Source: Acetoanaerobium pronyense
GTDB lineage: Bacteria > Bacillota > Clostridia > Peptostreptococcales > Filifactoraceae
Assembly: GCF_017874355.1 (NCBI RefSeq)
Contig: NZ_JAGGLI010000018.1
Span: forward strand, 1 to 54,182
Reading direction: 5' to 3'
Length of the DNA stretch: 54,182 nucleotides
Positions 7,948-16,691 of this stretch are shown one piece after another. A program made the translations under genes and the position numbers. The notes under the pieces were generated by a model. That model made no database searches. It saw nothing but the letters and a program-made list of their open reading frames with translations, and had not been told where the DNA came from. How positions within the stretch are numbered: position 1 is the first letter of the stretch; every line of letters starts with the position of its first letter.

Positions 7948-8712
7948 CTAAGTCATAGCTCTTATAGCTCCGTCTCTATACTCGTTAGGAGAAAGTATAA
8001 TAGGAACATTGCCCATATCTATAATGCTTCTGCCCCCAGAAAAACCAGATGGTTCATTCGGCAGTATTTGGTTATCATACATAGCACCTTGACCTGCAAT
8101 CTGTTTTATTATTGCAACTCTTTTTTTACCTACTCTTATCTTGTCATAAAATTGATGTTTTTCAGTACTACTTCTTCCATCCATCTTTTTAAGTACATCT
8201 CTAAGTACTTGGATAAACTCGTCACAAGCCTTATGGCACTCTATTATAGCTTCTCTTTGTATACCTTTTCCTTGATAAAGGGTTATATCAAAGGATATAA
8301 TAAAATCTTTTTCACAAGGAGTTCCAGCTCTTCCCTTTACAATCTGATTTTTTAGTATCCCTTCAGAAGATCCAAATTCAGCTACCTGAACCCCTTCTTC
8401 ATCAACTCCAGTAAGCATAACATAGACACCAGTAAGGGTATGTGTTATCCCTTCACCTAATTTCCCAAGAACCTTTGTGGATATAGGAATTATATCCATT
8501 ATACTGTTAGTCCAAATTTCATGTTCGTACGGCTTTATAACTTTTATTTTTATATCCTTTATAGATTGATATTTTGTGATTATTTTGTCAATTTTAGATA
8601 AAGAAAAACTTAGGCAGCTGTTTTCTAAAGAAACTTTTTCACTTTCCTTTACTTCATTTATATGAAAACTCTTTATAACAAGCTTTCTAAGGATAATCTC
8701 ATCCTTCTTCAC
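7948..8712 (-). CDS. prdD: PrdD, PrdA N-terminal-like protein of the proline reductase cluster
   Basis: This 254-aa protein aligns by eye with residues about 180-423 of PrdA. Shared blocks include EGVQVAEFGSSEG (PrdA NGVQIGEFGSSEG), GQGAMYDNQILPNEP (GQGAMHDNLILPVEP) and MGNVPIILSP (LGNVPVVLSP). It ends ...GAIRAMT and stops exactly where PrdA continues ALT-Cys, the pyruvoyl-forming cleavage point. The start is a GTG (8710-8712) behind AAGGTG. It sits 15 bp before prdE and follows prdB after a strong hairpin. The biochemical role is unknown. Confidence 0.9.
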   Translation of the reverse strand: MKKDEIILRKLVIKSFHINEVKESEKVSLENSCLSFSLSKIDKIITKYQSIKDIKIKVIKPYEHEIWTNSIMDIIPISTKVLGKLGEGITHTLTGVYVMLTGVDEEGVQVAEFGSSEGILKNQIVKGRAGTPCEKDFIISFDITLYQGKGIQREAIIECHKACDEFIQVLRDVLKKMDGRSSTEKHQFYDKIRVGKKRVAIIKQIAGQGAMYDNQILPNEPSGFSGGRSIIDMGNVPIILSPNEYRDGAIRAMT

Positions 8713-8733
8713 GTCATCACCTTCATACTTTTA

Positions 8734-8765
8734 TACCTAGCCCGCCAAAGAAAGGGGGCTAGGTA
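8734..8765 (-). promoter_or_regulatory. Strong stem-loop between prdB and prdD
   Basis: TACCTAGCCC (8734-8743) and GGGCTAGGTA (8756-8765) form a 10-bp perfect stem with a 12-base loop, 19 bases after the prdB stop. On the minus strand it is followed by TATAAAAG, a poor T-run. It may be a partial terminator or a 3' mRNA-stabilising hairpin that sets PrdA/PrdB levels above PrdD/E/F. Confidence 0.7.
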
Positions 8766-8783
8766 TTATATTTTATACTAAAA

Positions 8784-9512
8784 TTAAACCTTAGCTACAT
8801 ACTCAAAAGGAAGTGGAACTATCTTTCCAGCACTTGGTATTTCAATAAGTTGCTTTAAAGATTCCTTAGCTATAGCCTTTTGCATTTCTGGATTATTTGG
8901 CTCTCCCGCATTTGCGCCCATTGGCACAAGTGGCGCAACCGCTCTTGGAGTTCCGTTTTGTCTTACAACTGGTGGTAGTGCAGCAATTATTATTGTAGGA
9001 ATCCCCGATTCCTCTATCGCTCTCTGTACTATTACAGCAGAACGGTGACACGTACCTCAGCCAGCTGTTAGAAGCACAGCATCAACGCCAGCTTCTTTAA
9101 GCTGTCTTGCAATTTCTGGACCAGTTTCTTCTGTGAATTTTCTCTGGTCTCCTCCACCACCCATGAAACCTACGTTTATAGGTGCTAAAGCTTTTATAAA
9201 TCCTTCTTTTACAAGCTCTCTCATAGGATCTATAGGGAACATGCAGTTTACGTCCTTGTTTACATCTGCATTATCGTACCCTCCATGTGATACCATAAGT
9301 TCAGAAGAAGGAGCATCTCCAGGAACTATTCTAAAACTGAAATCTCCTGCTAGATTGAATCTCTTATCTGATTTAAGGTGAACTCCTGCCGCTGTAACTA
9401 GGGCAACAGTCATGTCTTTTAATTCTTTTGTTACCGGAGTCCATACCGGTGGCGGTGTAATCGGTACAAATATCTCCGATTGCAGTCCTTTAACTACTGT
9501 TAACTTAGACAT
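8784..9512 (-). CDS. prdB: D-proline reductase selenoprotein subunit PrdB (in-frame UGA = Sec152)
   Basis: PrdB is the 26-kDa selenocysteine subunit of the D-proline reductase, which reductively opens D-proline to 5-aminovalerate together with PrdA. The open frame is interrupted at 9057-9059 by TGA. Reading through gives 242 aa, ending EYVAKV at a TAA (8784-8786). The context is TAG-U152-GTC155-HRS, a Sec-x-x-Cys redox motif at the same kind of site as in glycine reductase GrdB. A SECIS-like hairpin follows the UGA. The ATG follows AAGGAGGT and overlaps the preceding small gene by one base. Stopping at the UGA would falsely give 151 aa. Confidence 0.97.
9021..9041 (-). promoter_or_regulatory. 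Putative bacterial SECIS hairpin of prdB
   Basis: Sixteen to 36 bases after the Sec UGA, TCTGCTGT pairs with ACAGAGA (one bulged G) around a six-base loop AATAGT containing a G. The distance and loop G fit the bacterial SECIS pattern recognised by SelB. The fold was drawn by hand. Confidence 0.55.
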
Positions 9513-9769
9513 TAATCTACCTCCTTTATATTTTGATTTCTTTTCTTTATGTTACTAAGATATTTTTCATTGACCTCTTCCCCTAGAACTTCAATAAAAC
9601 TCATATTGAATCCTATTTCCTGACCTACTTCTATGGGATAGTCTGTTATTACCATTCTTTTCGGAACCTTGAAAAATCCAAGTCTCCCTTTTAAATCAAC
9701 AGATATGGAGCAATCATCAGCTTCAACAATTACGCCTTCGATATATATTATTTTATCTCCATATTTCAT
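9512..9769 (-). CDS. Small conserved protein between prdA and prdB (85 aa)
   Basis: This 85-aa soluble protein starts MKYGDKIIYIEGVIVEADDC and has alternating hydrophobic/charged strands (VDLKGRLGFFKVPKRMVITDYPIEVGQEIGFNMSFIEVLGEE), suggesting a small beta-barrel. I believe it belongs to the CBO2463/CBO2479 family seen beside prd genes in other clostridia, but that is from memory. It lies 36 bp after prdA, and its stop overlaps the prdB start by one base (TAATG), so it is coupled to prdB translation. Its function is unknown; a role in assembly or cofactor handling of the reductase is an inference from position. Confidence 0.85.
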   Translation of the reverse strand: MKYGDKIIYIEGVIVEADDCSISVDLKGRLGFFKVPKRMVITDYPIEVGQEIGFNMSFIEVLGEEVNEKYLSNIKKRNQNIKEVD

Positions 9770-9805
9770 ATAATCACCTTTTCATAGAAGCTAAATAGAT
9801 TTATT

Positions 9806-11686
9806 TTATGCTTCGTAAATTTCTTTTCTCTTTTTGCTCATCGGAAGAACTTTTTCATTAACAACAAGGTCGATTTCTTTTCCTGTTTGTTCTTCTATAA
9901 GCTCAACATTGCTTTCTTTTACATTTGGATTGTATTTTCTTTCAGGAGCCTTAACTTCTTCTCCAGCTATTGCAGCTTTGATAAGGGCTATTGCTCTTAC
10001 AGCATCTTCCTTACAAAGAGTATTGTTTGAAAGAATTTCGTTTTCTATACCTTGTGCTGATTTATTGTGATCAACCATGTATTTCATGTATTTGTTTCCA
10101 ACAACAAGTGCTCCCTGCTCAGCGCAGAATGACATACCAACCACTGCAATACCTCTCATACCTACTTGCTCATGGTGGCTTGCAAAGTCTATATGATTGT
10201 TTCCGAATCCTTCAGTTGTTATGAAAGCTCCATCTACATCCATAGCTTCAATAAGCATTCCCAGTCTTTCAGAAACATAGAACTTTTCAGAGTTTACCTG
10301 AGGAGATCCAACAAACACTACTCCAGCAAGATCAAGTTCTTCATCATTCATTACTTCCATTACAAGAGGCTCTCTCCAGTAATGTCTAGAATTTTCTTTA
10401 GATGCAGGTCCTATGCAAGTAAGTGCATGTATTCCGCCATCAAGCACTTCAAGTGGAGAAAGTACCACTGGAACGTTTCCTAGGTCAACGTTTGGCTTAG
10501 CTCCTATTATTCCAACTGGTTCAACAGGAAGGATAAGGTTGTCATGCATAGCTCCTTGTCCCATTATCTCTTTTACTATTACAACTTTTTTCTTTCCAGG
10601 TCTTCTGTACTGTGTTAATTCCTCAGTTTCAACTACAAGAGAATCGTCAAGCTTCTTAAGAGCTTCTCTTATTTCTTGAGTTATATAGTCTGTAGCCTTA
10701 TGAGCTGCAAGAGGTCCTGGTCTTTCCATATTTGTTCCAGCTTTTATAGTAACCTGAGTCTTGATTAGGATTTCTCCTTTGTCAGGAGCACCAGGTCTTC
10801 CCCACATGATGTTTGCTTCAAGCTCGCCTTCAGAAGAACCAAATTCCCCTATTTGAACTCCATTTTCATCAGTTCCTGTAACTACTATTATCGCACCGTC
10901 AATAGTTCTAGTAACACCAGTTCCTAGCTTACCTTCTCCTTCTTTAGTAGCTATAGGCTGTACATCCATTATTGTTTCGCTGTACTTTCCATAATCTTCA
11001 GGAGTAACTATCTCAAGTTTTATATCTGTTACAAGTTTGCTTACGTTTACAGCATCACCGCATACGTCTTTTCTTATATAAAGTGTAGTTCCTTCGATTT
11101 TAGTTTCATCAGAAAGCTCTACCTTGTCAATTTTATAATGTTTTTTCGAAAGACTTCTAACAGCCTTTGCAGGTATTTCAGTCTCTTGCACAGAAGGAGC
11201 TACTGAGTTTGCAGCTACAACTGGCGCTACTTCCTGTGCCACTTGATTAGTAGCCTGTACTCCGCCTACTAGAGAAAGAGGAATTTCAAGATTGATATCT
11301 TTCCCTTCTCCAATATGTATCTTTACAAATGATCCAGCAGTAGTCACTTGTGGAGCAGCCTGAGGCTGAACAGGTGCACTTGCTACTTCTTTAGTTTCTT
11401 CTTCAGCTACAGGAGCTTCTTCAGAAGCTATAGATTTCACTCCTTCTAGCATGTCTGGCGTAAGTGGAGTAAGTGAGTCTATAGTCTTTACAAGCTTAGC
11501 TCCTAGCACCTCTCCTATTTTTAAGCAGTTTGCAGGTATTGTTAAAAGTCCTGAATCTTCAAGATCGGCAAATATAGCAGGATCTTCAAGATTACTTGGT
11601 CCTATTTCAGTTCCCTCTTCTGTTCTGCAACAAACGACAGCTAGGTCGTTTTCATGCTCTTTTGCAGTTTCTAAAGTAATTGACAA
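9806..11686 (-). CDS. prdA: D-proline reductase proprotein PrdA (pyruvoyl subunit precursor)
   Basis: PrdA is the 626-aa precursor of the two non-selenium subunits of D-proline reductase. The established chemistry is self-cleavage before a Cys, which then becomes the N-terminal pyruvoyl group that binds the substrate amine. The expected site is visible as HALT423-C424-IGPAS. Cleavage would give about 45-kDa and 22-kDa chains. Residues about 85-180 are Ala/Pro/Glu/Val-rich and linker-like. The start is TTG (11684-11686) behind GGAGG with 8-bp spacing; no better ATG fits the N-terminus. It lies between prdC and the small gene, all in one minus-strand operon. Confidence 0.97.
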   Translation of the reverse strand: MSITLETAKEHENDLAVVCCRTEEGTEIGPSNLEDPAIFADLEDSGLLTIPANCLKIGEVLGAKLVKTIDSLTPLTPDMLEGVKSIASEEAPVAEEETKEVASAPVQPQAAPQVTTAGSFVKIHIGEGKDINLEIPLSLVGGVQATNQVAQEVAPVVAANSVAPSVQETEIPAKAVRSLSKKHYKIDKVELSDETKIEGTTLYIRKDVCGDAVNVSKLVTDIKLEIVTPEDYGKYSETIMDVQPIATKEGEGKLGTGVTRTIDGAIIVVTGTDENGVQIGEFGSSEGELEANIMWGRPGAPDKGEILIKTQVTIKAGTNMERPGPLAAHKATDYITQEIREALKKLDDSLVVETEELTQYRRPGKKKVVIVKEIMGQGAMHDNLILPVEPVGIIGAKPNVDLGNVPVVLSPLEVLDGGIHALTCIGPASKENSRHYWREPLVMEVMNDEELDLAGVVFVGSPQVNSEKFYVSERLGMLIEAMDVDGAFITTEGFGNNHIDFASHHEQVGMRGIAVVGMSFCAEQGALVVGNKYMKYMVDHNKSAQGIENEILSNNTLCKEDAVRAIALIKAAIAGEEVKAPERKYNPNVKESNVELIEEQTGKEIDLVVNEKVLPMSKKRKEIYEA

Positions 11687-11719
11687 TCAAATCGCCTCCT
11701 ATTCTTTTTCTTTTATAAA

Positions 11720-13012
11720 TTATTTATTTTCTTCTGTTCTTCTTACTAGTTTTTTTCCGGAGGCTCTAAGTACATGATCTGTACTATGATAAGTTGGAAC
11801 TCCTAACCTAGGAGCTACGTTCATCACGGTGTTAGTTCAGTCTCCGCAAGTCCCTGTAAGAAGTACTTGAATACCTTTTTTCTTCATAGAAAGAACTTTC
11901 TCTGCTTGCCCTGGACAAACCCCTGGCATATCACAGCGAAATCTTCCATTAACTTCTACCATCCTCTTACATTTTTCCTCAGCTATGACCTCTGCCCCCA
12001 TAGCCTTTGCTATTTCTTTTAATCTTTCTTCCTCTGCTCCACATTCACAAGCTAGTATCCCTACTTTTCTTACTTCTTGTGGGAATGGCATAGCTACAAG
12101 TGCTCCACCAAGGGTTTTGGTAACAGGAGAATTTTCATCTCCGCCTTTTCCAGTATACGGTCCTCCTAGAACTATTTCTCCATAAGGCTTGATATACCCA
12201 CCACAAAGATCTATGTATTTTTTCACAGGCTCTCCAAGTGGCACATCCATAAAGGCTTTACCTTTGCTTGCATCTTTTACTCTTCCTGCTACAGTTATAT
12301 CTTTAGTTATATAAGGTTTTCTGTTTTCTATTGCATTAACTATATGCTTTAGAGTTTCTACGTTTTGTATCACGGCATTAGCCTCAGTTGGAAGCTTTCC
12401 TACCTCTAGTTCTATACCTAATACCTCTCTTATAATAACTCTTTCATCTCCTGCAGGATACATATCAGGAAGAAGCTTTACTTCTATATCAGGCTCCATT
12501 TGGCATATTGCCTTTAGAGCTTTGACAGCTTTTTTGTTTTTAGGCTTAAGGGTTATGTAACCTTTTGAAGCGTTAGTAATCTCTTTTATATACTTAAGAC
12601 CCCTAACTACTATCTCAGGATTTTCTTCCATAAGCTTTACATTGTGAATAAGTATAGGCTCACACTCAGCACCATTAGCTATAACATATCCTCCTGTAAG
12701 GTCTGCTCCTAGCTTTATATGAGTTGGAAACCCAGCTCCTCCAGAACCTACAATACCAGCTTCTTTAATGGCTTCAAGATTAGAAGAAGTATCTTTTATC
12801 TTGATATACTCATCACTTTGAACTTCATCCGCTAGTATTATAATAGCGTTTTCAGTTACAGCCTCAACCATACCGTAAACACTGCTGTGAAGATTAGCTC
12901 CAAGCCCTTCAGGTACGGCTATAAGCTCTCCTTTTTTCACAGAGTCTCCTTCTTTTACTATCGCTTTACAAGGAGCTCCTACATGTTGCTTTAAAGGTAA
13001 TGTAATTTTCAT
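11720..13012 (-). CDS. prdC: PrdC, RnfC-like selenoprotein electron carrier (in-frame UGA = Sec392)
   Basis: PrdC resembles the RnfC/NADH-binding subunit family and is thought to feed electrons to the proline reductase. The frame is interrupted by TGA at 11837-11839. Reading through adds Sec392 plus 38 residues (TNTVMNVAPRLGVP... to EENK), stopping at TAA 11720-11722, for 430 aa in all. The N-terminus is a barrel-sandwich-like segment (KQHVGAPCKAIVKEGDSVKKGE). GSGGAGFPTHIK near residue 90 is typical of the RnfC fold. Cysteines 322, 324, 348, 360, 366 and 389 cluster before the Sec, giving a Cys389-Gly-Asp-Sec392 redox motif. The ATG follows AAGGAGGTG. It is the first gene of the operon, behind a sigma-54 promoter. 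Confidence 0.96.
11800..11814 (-). promoter_or_regulatory. Putative bacterial SECIS hairpin of prdC
   Basis: CTCCTA, a GGT loop and TAGGAG form a 6-bp perfect stem beginning 22 bases after the Sec UGA. The first loop G lies about 29 bases downstream, inside the window expected for a bacterial SECIS. Confidence 0.65.
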
Positions 13013-13050
13013 CTTTTCACCTCCTTAAACATTCTTTCAGAAGTATAATA

Positions 13051-13066
13051 AGCAACCTCCGTGCCA
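13051..13066 (-). promoter_or_regulatory. Sigma-54 (RpoN) promoter of the prd operon
   Basis: On the minus strand the sequence is TGGCACGGAGGTTGCT, matching the -24/-12 consensus TGGCACG-N4-TTGCT exactly. The predicted start point is near 13040, about 28 bases before the prdC ATG. The adjacent regulator PrdR is a sigma-54 activator, which supports the call. Confidence 0.93.
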
Positions 13067-13173
13067 AAAAATGTTTTTTGATTTTTTATTTTTTCAAAAA
13101 ACCTCAAACCCATTCAAAAACCTAATATAGATTTTTTAAATTGATTTTATAGTAATAACTTATAGAAAAGCAA

Positions 13174-13208
13174 CAAAAAAATAAGTGTCAATGATTCGAC
13201 ACTTATTT
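13174..13208 (-). terminator. Terminator of prdR, possibly also a PrdR site
   Basis: AAATAAGTGTC (13179-13189) and GACACTTATTT (13198-13208) form a perfect 11-bp stem with an 8-base loop. On the minus strand seven T follow, so it is an intrinsic terminator for prdR. The arms contain the same GTGTC/GACAC elements seen at 13288-13323 and lie about 130 bp upstream of the sigma-54 promoter, so a second use as an enhancer site is possible. Confidence 0.8.
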
Positions 13209-13287
13209 CCCTGTATTTTCCATTTTCTCATAATTGTTAAGCTTATATCATAACAATAACCTCATTTTAATTACTTAACCTCCCTAA

Positions 13288-13323
13288 GTGTCAGATTTTA
13301 GACATATGTCAACGGACTGACAC
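13288..13323. promoter_or_regulatory. Candidate PrdR upstream activator site
   Basis: These are nested inverted repeats. GTGTCAG (13288-13294) and CTGACAC (13317-13323) flank the perfect palindrome GACATATGTC (13301-13310). Four TGTC/GACA half-sites result, about 240 bp upstream of the sigma-54 promoter, the usual distance for an enhancer bound by a Fis-type activator. Binding by PrdR is inferred. Confidence 0.6.
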
Positions 13324-13324
13324 A

Positions 13325-15097
13325 TTACATATATTCCACTAAATCATAGAACTTTATCTTGTAATAAAGGGTACTTCTTGGAATATTCAGGACCTTCGCC
13401 GCCTTGAGTTTATTCCCTCCTGAAAGCTCCATAGCTTTATGAATTGTTTCTATTTCAATGGATTTTACTCTTTCCTGCAAATCGTAACTCTCTGATTTTA
13501 CAATAGACTTAACCCTAGATAGTAGATGAGGCGGGAGACTTTCCATGGTCACCTCTCCATTTTTAGAAAATACCACTAGGTGCTCGACAGTGTTTTTAAG
13601 CTCTCTTATATTTCCAGGCCATTCATATCCCATAAGCTTTTGATATACTTCGGGGCGTATATTAGGAAGATTAATATGATTTTCACTACAAAAATCCTCC
13701 ATAAAATATTTAACAAACATAGGTATATCTTCTGATCTCTCGTTTAGGCTAGGAAGCTTTAGGTTTACAACATTGAGTCTATAATAAAGATCTTCTCTAA
13801 AAGCTCCAGTTCTTACCATATCTTTTAGATTCCTGTGGGTTGCAGATATCACCCTTATATCTACATCTACAGCCTTTTCTCCCCCTACCCTGCTTACCTG
13901 TCTCTCCTGAAGCACTCTAAGAAGCTTTGCCTGCATATAAAGAGGCATATCTCCTATCTCATCTAAAAAAATAGTTCCTTTATTGGCAAGCTCTACCTTA
14001 CCTACTTTTCCTTTGCTCAGGGCTCCTGTAAATGCTCCACCTTCATAACCGAACATCTCACTCTCAAAGAGGTTGTCTGGTATTGCACTACAGTTTATAG
14101 CTACAAAAGGTCCACTCCTGCCACTAGCCTGATGGATTGCCCTTGCAAATACTTCCTTTCCAGTTCCACTTTCACCACTTATAAGTACGCTACTCGTTGT
14201 AGCTGCAACCTGAGCTGCAATATCCACTGTATTTTTCATAATCAAGCTTTTCCCTAGGATGTTTCCAAAGGAAAATTTGTCTTCATTCATCCTGCTAACT
14301 TCTGTTTGAAGATAGTCGAGCTTTTCCTTTGTAAGCTCAAGCTCCATAGATAGATTCATTACCTCAGATATATCTCTATCTGTAGACACCGCCCCTATTA
14401 GCTTTTCCTTTACAATAAGGGGCATAGCACTTATATTTATGTATGTATTTTCTCTTGGACTATGAATAGCATTTTCAGCCGCCTTACCAGTCTTAAGAAC
14501 ATCAAGAAGAAGTGCCTTTGGAAAAAGCTCTTTTAGCTTTTTTCCCACAGCCTCCTCTTTGCTCACTCCATAAAGCTTTTCTGCTCTTCCGCCCCAAAGA
14601 GATATGATTCCTTCCTTGTCTACAACACAAACTGCCTCATGAAGGTTGTCAAATACAAATTCATAAGCCTCTTTGGTTTCATCGATTTTCGAATAAACCT
14701 TGTTTAGTATATCTATGGTTCTTACTACTCCCACCATTTTTCCTTCATTTATTACAGGAAGTCTTCCTATAGATCTTTCTTTCATTATATTTCTTGCCTT
14801 GATAGCACTTTCTGCCATATCTATAACTATAAGGTCCTTTGGGATATCAGAAATATTTTTAAGAAGAAACTTTTCTTTTATATTTTCACAAGAATCATCT
14901 CTTATTATATTTACAACGTCATTGAGGGTGACTATTCCTTTTGGAATGCCACCCTCACCTTTTATGAATATATCTCCAGCATTTATTTTACTCATGGCAA
15001 GTATAGCTTCATTTATAGTAGCATTTTCATCTATAAAATCAAACTCCCTGCTCATTATATCTTTTACTGTAAAATATTCTATCTTATTTAAGAACAT
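13325..15097 (-). CDS. prdR: PrdR, sigma-54-dependent transcriptional activator of proline reductase genes
   Basis: This is a 590-aa bacterial enhancer-binding protein. In order it has a tandem CBS pair (about residues 8-120: [18 protein letters not shown] and a second repeat ending [13 protein letters not shown]), a PAS domain (about 125-235, [22 protein letters not shown]), an AAA+ domain (about 275-500) with Walker A GESGTGKE, the sigma-54 contact loop GAFTGA and Walker [10 protein letters not shown], and a C-terminal Fis-type helix-turn-helix ([22 protein letters not shown]). In C. difficile PrdR activates the prd genes with proline. It lies just upstream of the prdC promoter in the same direction and has its own terminator. 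Confidence 0.96.
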   Translation of the reverse strand: MFLNKIEYFTVKDIMSREFDFIDENATINEAILAMSKINAGDIFIKGEGGIPKGIVTLNDVVNIIRDDSCENIKEKFLLKNISDIPKDLIVIDMAESAIKARNIMKERSIGRLPVINEGKMVGVVRTIDILNKVYSKIDETKEAYEFVFDNLHEAVCVVDKEGIISLWGGRAEKLYGVSKEEAVGKKLKELFPKALLLDVLKTGKAAENAIHSPRENTYINISAMPLIVKEKLIGAVSTDRDISEVMNLSMELELTKEKLDYLQTEVSRMNEDKFSFGNILGKSLIMKNTVDIAAQVAATTSSVLISGESGTGKEVFARAIHQASGRSGPFVAINCSAIPDNLFESEMFGYEGGAFTGALSKGKVGKVELANKGTIFLDEIGDMPLYMQAKLLRVLQERQVSRVGGEKAVDVDIRVISATHRNLKDMVRTGAFREDLYYRLNVVNLKLPSLNERSEDIPMFVKYFMEDFCSENHINLPNIRPEVYQKLMGYEWPGNIRELKNTVEHLVVFSKNGEVTMESLPPHLLSRVKSIVKSESYDLQERVKSIEIETIHKAMELSGGNKLKAAKVLNIPRSTLYYKIKFYDLVEYM

Positions 15098-15152
15098 CGA
15101 ATCCCATCCTTCTCAAAATACGGATATAAATTTTAAGATTATCTCTTAAATT

Positions 15153-15213
15153 TCCTTATCTTAAGAACAATATAACCCGAAGTGATTTTTTTTTCAACCT
15201 CTCCTTATCTTAA
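15153..15213 (-). repeat. Direct repeat TTAAGATAAGGA upstream of prdR
   Basis: On the minus strand TTAAGATAAGGA occurs twice, at 15202-15213 and 15153-15164, in the gap between proS and prdR. The downstream copy is followed by AAATTTAAGAGATAATCTTAA, which can fold back on it. Its role is unknown. Confidence 0.4.
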
Positions 15214-15215
15214 AA

Positions 15216-16658
15216 TTAATAAGCTTTAGCTGCATATATCATATGTTTTGCAGGCTTTTGGCAGAAGTGGCAAGTATCTCCAAGGTTTTCTTGGTTGAAA
15301 GGTATGCATCTTATAGTAACTCCTGTTTCATCCTTAACCTTAGCCTCACACTCTTCTTCTCCACACCACATTCCCTTTGCAAAGCCTGGTGACTCTTTCA
15401 TTTTGACTTTGAATTCTTCATAATCCTTGAATGTAAATGTTTTTTCATCTCTATATTCAGTAGCTCTTCTAAGCATATCATTATGAACTGTATCAAGAAG
15501 GGCTGATATACTTTCTCCTAGATTATCCAAAGAGTAGGATTCTTTTGAAAGGTCATCTCTTCTTGCTATCATTGCAATATTTTGCTCTATGTCTCTAGGT
15601 CCTATTTCAAGTCTTAGAGGAACCCCCTTCATTTCATACTGATTGAACTTCCACCCTGGAGAATAGTTAGTATCGTCATCCAGCTTTACTCTTATTCCTT
15701 TAGCTTCAAGTTCTTTTTTGATTTCATACGCTTTATCAAGAACCCCTTCTTTATTTTGAGCTATAGGTATTATTACAACCTGAATAGGTGCAACTCTTGG
15801 AGGAAGAACAAGACCTCTATTATCTCCATGAACCATTATAATCCCACCTATAAGTCTAGTTGATACTCCCCATGATGTGTGATGAGGATATTCAAGCTCT
15901 CCACTTCTTCCTTGGAAGGTTATATCAAAGGCCTTAGTAAAATGTTGTGCAAGGTTGTGAGATGTTCCAGATTGAAGAGCTTTTCCATCATGCATAAGAG
16001 CTTCTATAGTGTATGTTGATTCAGCTCCTGCAAATCTTTCTCTATCAGATTTTCTACCATCAACCATAGGAATAGCAAGTAAATCTTCAGCCATTTCCTT
16101 GTATATACTAAGCATTTGAAGAGTTTCAGCTTGAGCCTCTTCAGCTGTTTCGTGAAGTGTATGTCCTTCTTGCCATAAAAACTCAGATGTTCTAAGGAAA
16201 GGTCTTGTTGATTTTTCCCATCTTACTACAGAGCACCACTGATTGTATAGGTAAGGAAGCTCTCTATATGATGTAAGCCACTTTGAATACATAGAGCAGA
16301 TTATCGTCTCTGATGTAGGTCTTACGCAAAGTCTTTCAGCTAGCTTCTCGCTACCTCCATGAGTTACCCATGCAACCTCAGGAGCAAAACCTTCCACATG
16401 CTCTTTTTCTTTATTTAAAAGACTCTCAGGAATAAGCAGTGGGAAGTAGCAGTTTTGGTGACCTGTTTCTTTAAATCTTCTATCAAGGAAGCTTTGAATA
16501 TTTTCCCATATCGCATATCCATAAGGCTTTATAACCATGAATCCCTTTACAGGAGAATAATCCACCATGTCTGTTTTCATTATTACATCTGTATACCACT
16601 GTGGAAAATCATCTTCCATCTTAGTAATTTCTTTTACGAATTCCTGTTTCTTCGCCAT
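15216..16658 (-). CDS. proS: Prolyl-tRNA synthetase, short (archaeal/eukaryote-like) type
   Basis: ProRS charges tRNA-Pro. It is a class II enzyme of 480 aa, the compact type without the inserted editing domain. The class II motifs are visible (motif 2 around [23 protein letters not shown], motif 3 around [16 protein letters not shown]), as is a C-terminal zinc-type domain ([10 protein letters not shown] ... [18 protein letters not shown]). The start is MAKKQEFV at 16658 behind GGAGGAAAAAAG; a longer reading to 16739 runs into the T-box terminator and is not real. It is preceded by a T-box leader and followed by prdR. Confidence 0.96.
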   Translation of the reverse strand: MAKKQEFVKEITKMEDDFPQWYTDVIMKTDMVDYSPVKGFMVIKPYGYAIWENIQSFLDRRFKETGHQNCYFPLLIPESLLNKEKEHVEGFAPEVAWVTHGGSEKLAERLCVRPTSETIICSMYSKWLTSYRELPYLYNQWCSVVRWEKSTRPFLRTSEFLWQEGHTLHETAEEAQAETLQMLSIYKEMAEDLLAIPMVDGRKSDRERFAGAESTYTIEALMHDGKALQSGTSHNLAQHFTKAFDITFQGRSGELEYPHHTSWGVSTRLIGGIIMVHGDNRGLVLPPRVAPIQVVIIPIAQNKEGVLDKAYEIKKELEAKGIRVKLDDDTNYSPGWKFNQYEMKGVPLRLEIGPRDIEQNIAMIARRDDLSKESYSLDNLGESISALLDTVHNDMLRRATEYRDEKTFTFKDYEEFKVKMKESPGFAKGMWCGEEECEAKVKDETGVTIRCIPFNQENLGDTCHFCQKPAKHMIYAAKAY

Positions 16659-16691
16659 CTTTTTTCCTCCATAAATTCTATTTTTAAATAC

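Noticed and set aside
7933-7950. Frameshift or point mutation splitting a second prdA copy into prdD and prdE
   Set aside because: PrdE has its own strong ribosome site and ATG, PrdD ends at a normal TAG, and the pyruvoyl Cys is missing rather than just shifted; it looks like an evolved gene split.
7933-8355. Plus-strand open frame of 140 codons opposite prdD
   Set aside because: It has low-complexity Ser/Tyr/Phe composition and no ribosome site, and lies fully antisense to a well-supported gene.
9057-9059. Stop codon that would make prdB a truncated gene or pseudogene
   Set aside because: The same frame continues 90 codons with family-like sequence, a UxxC motif and a SECIS-like hairpin; it is a selenocysteine codon.
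11837-11839. Stop codon truncating prdC
   Set aside because: Readthrough gives a 430-aa protein of the expected family size with a CxxU motif and hairpin; read as selenocysteine.
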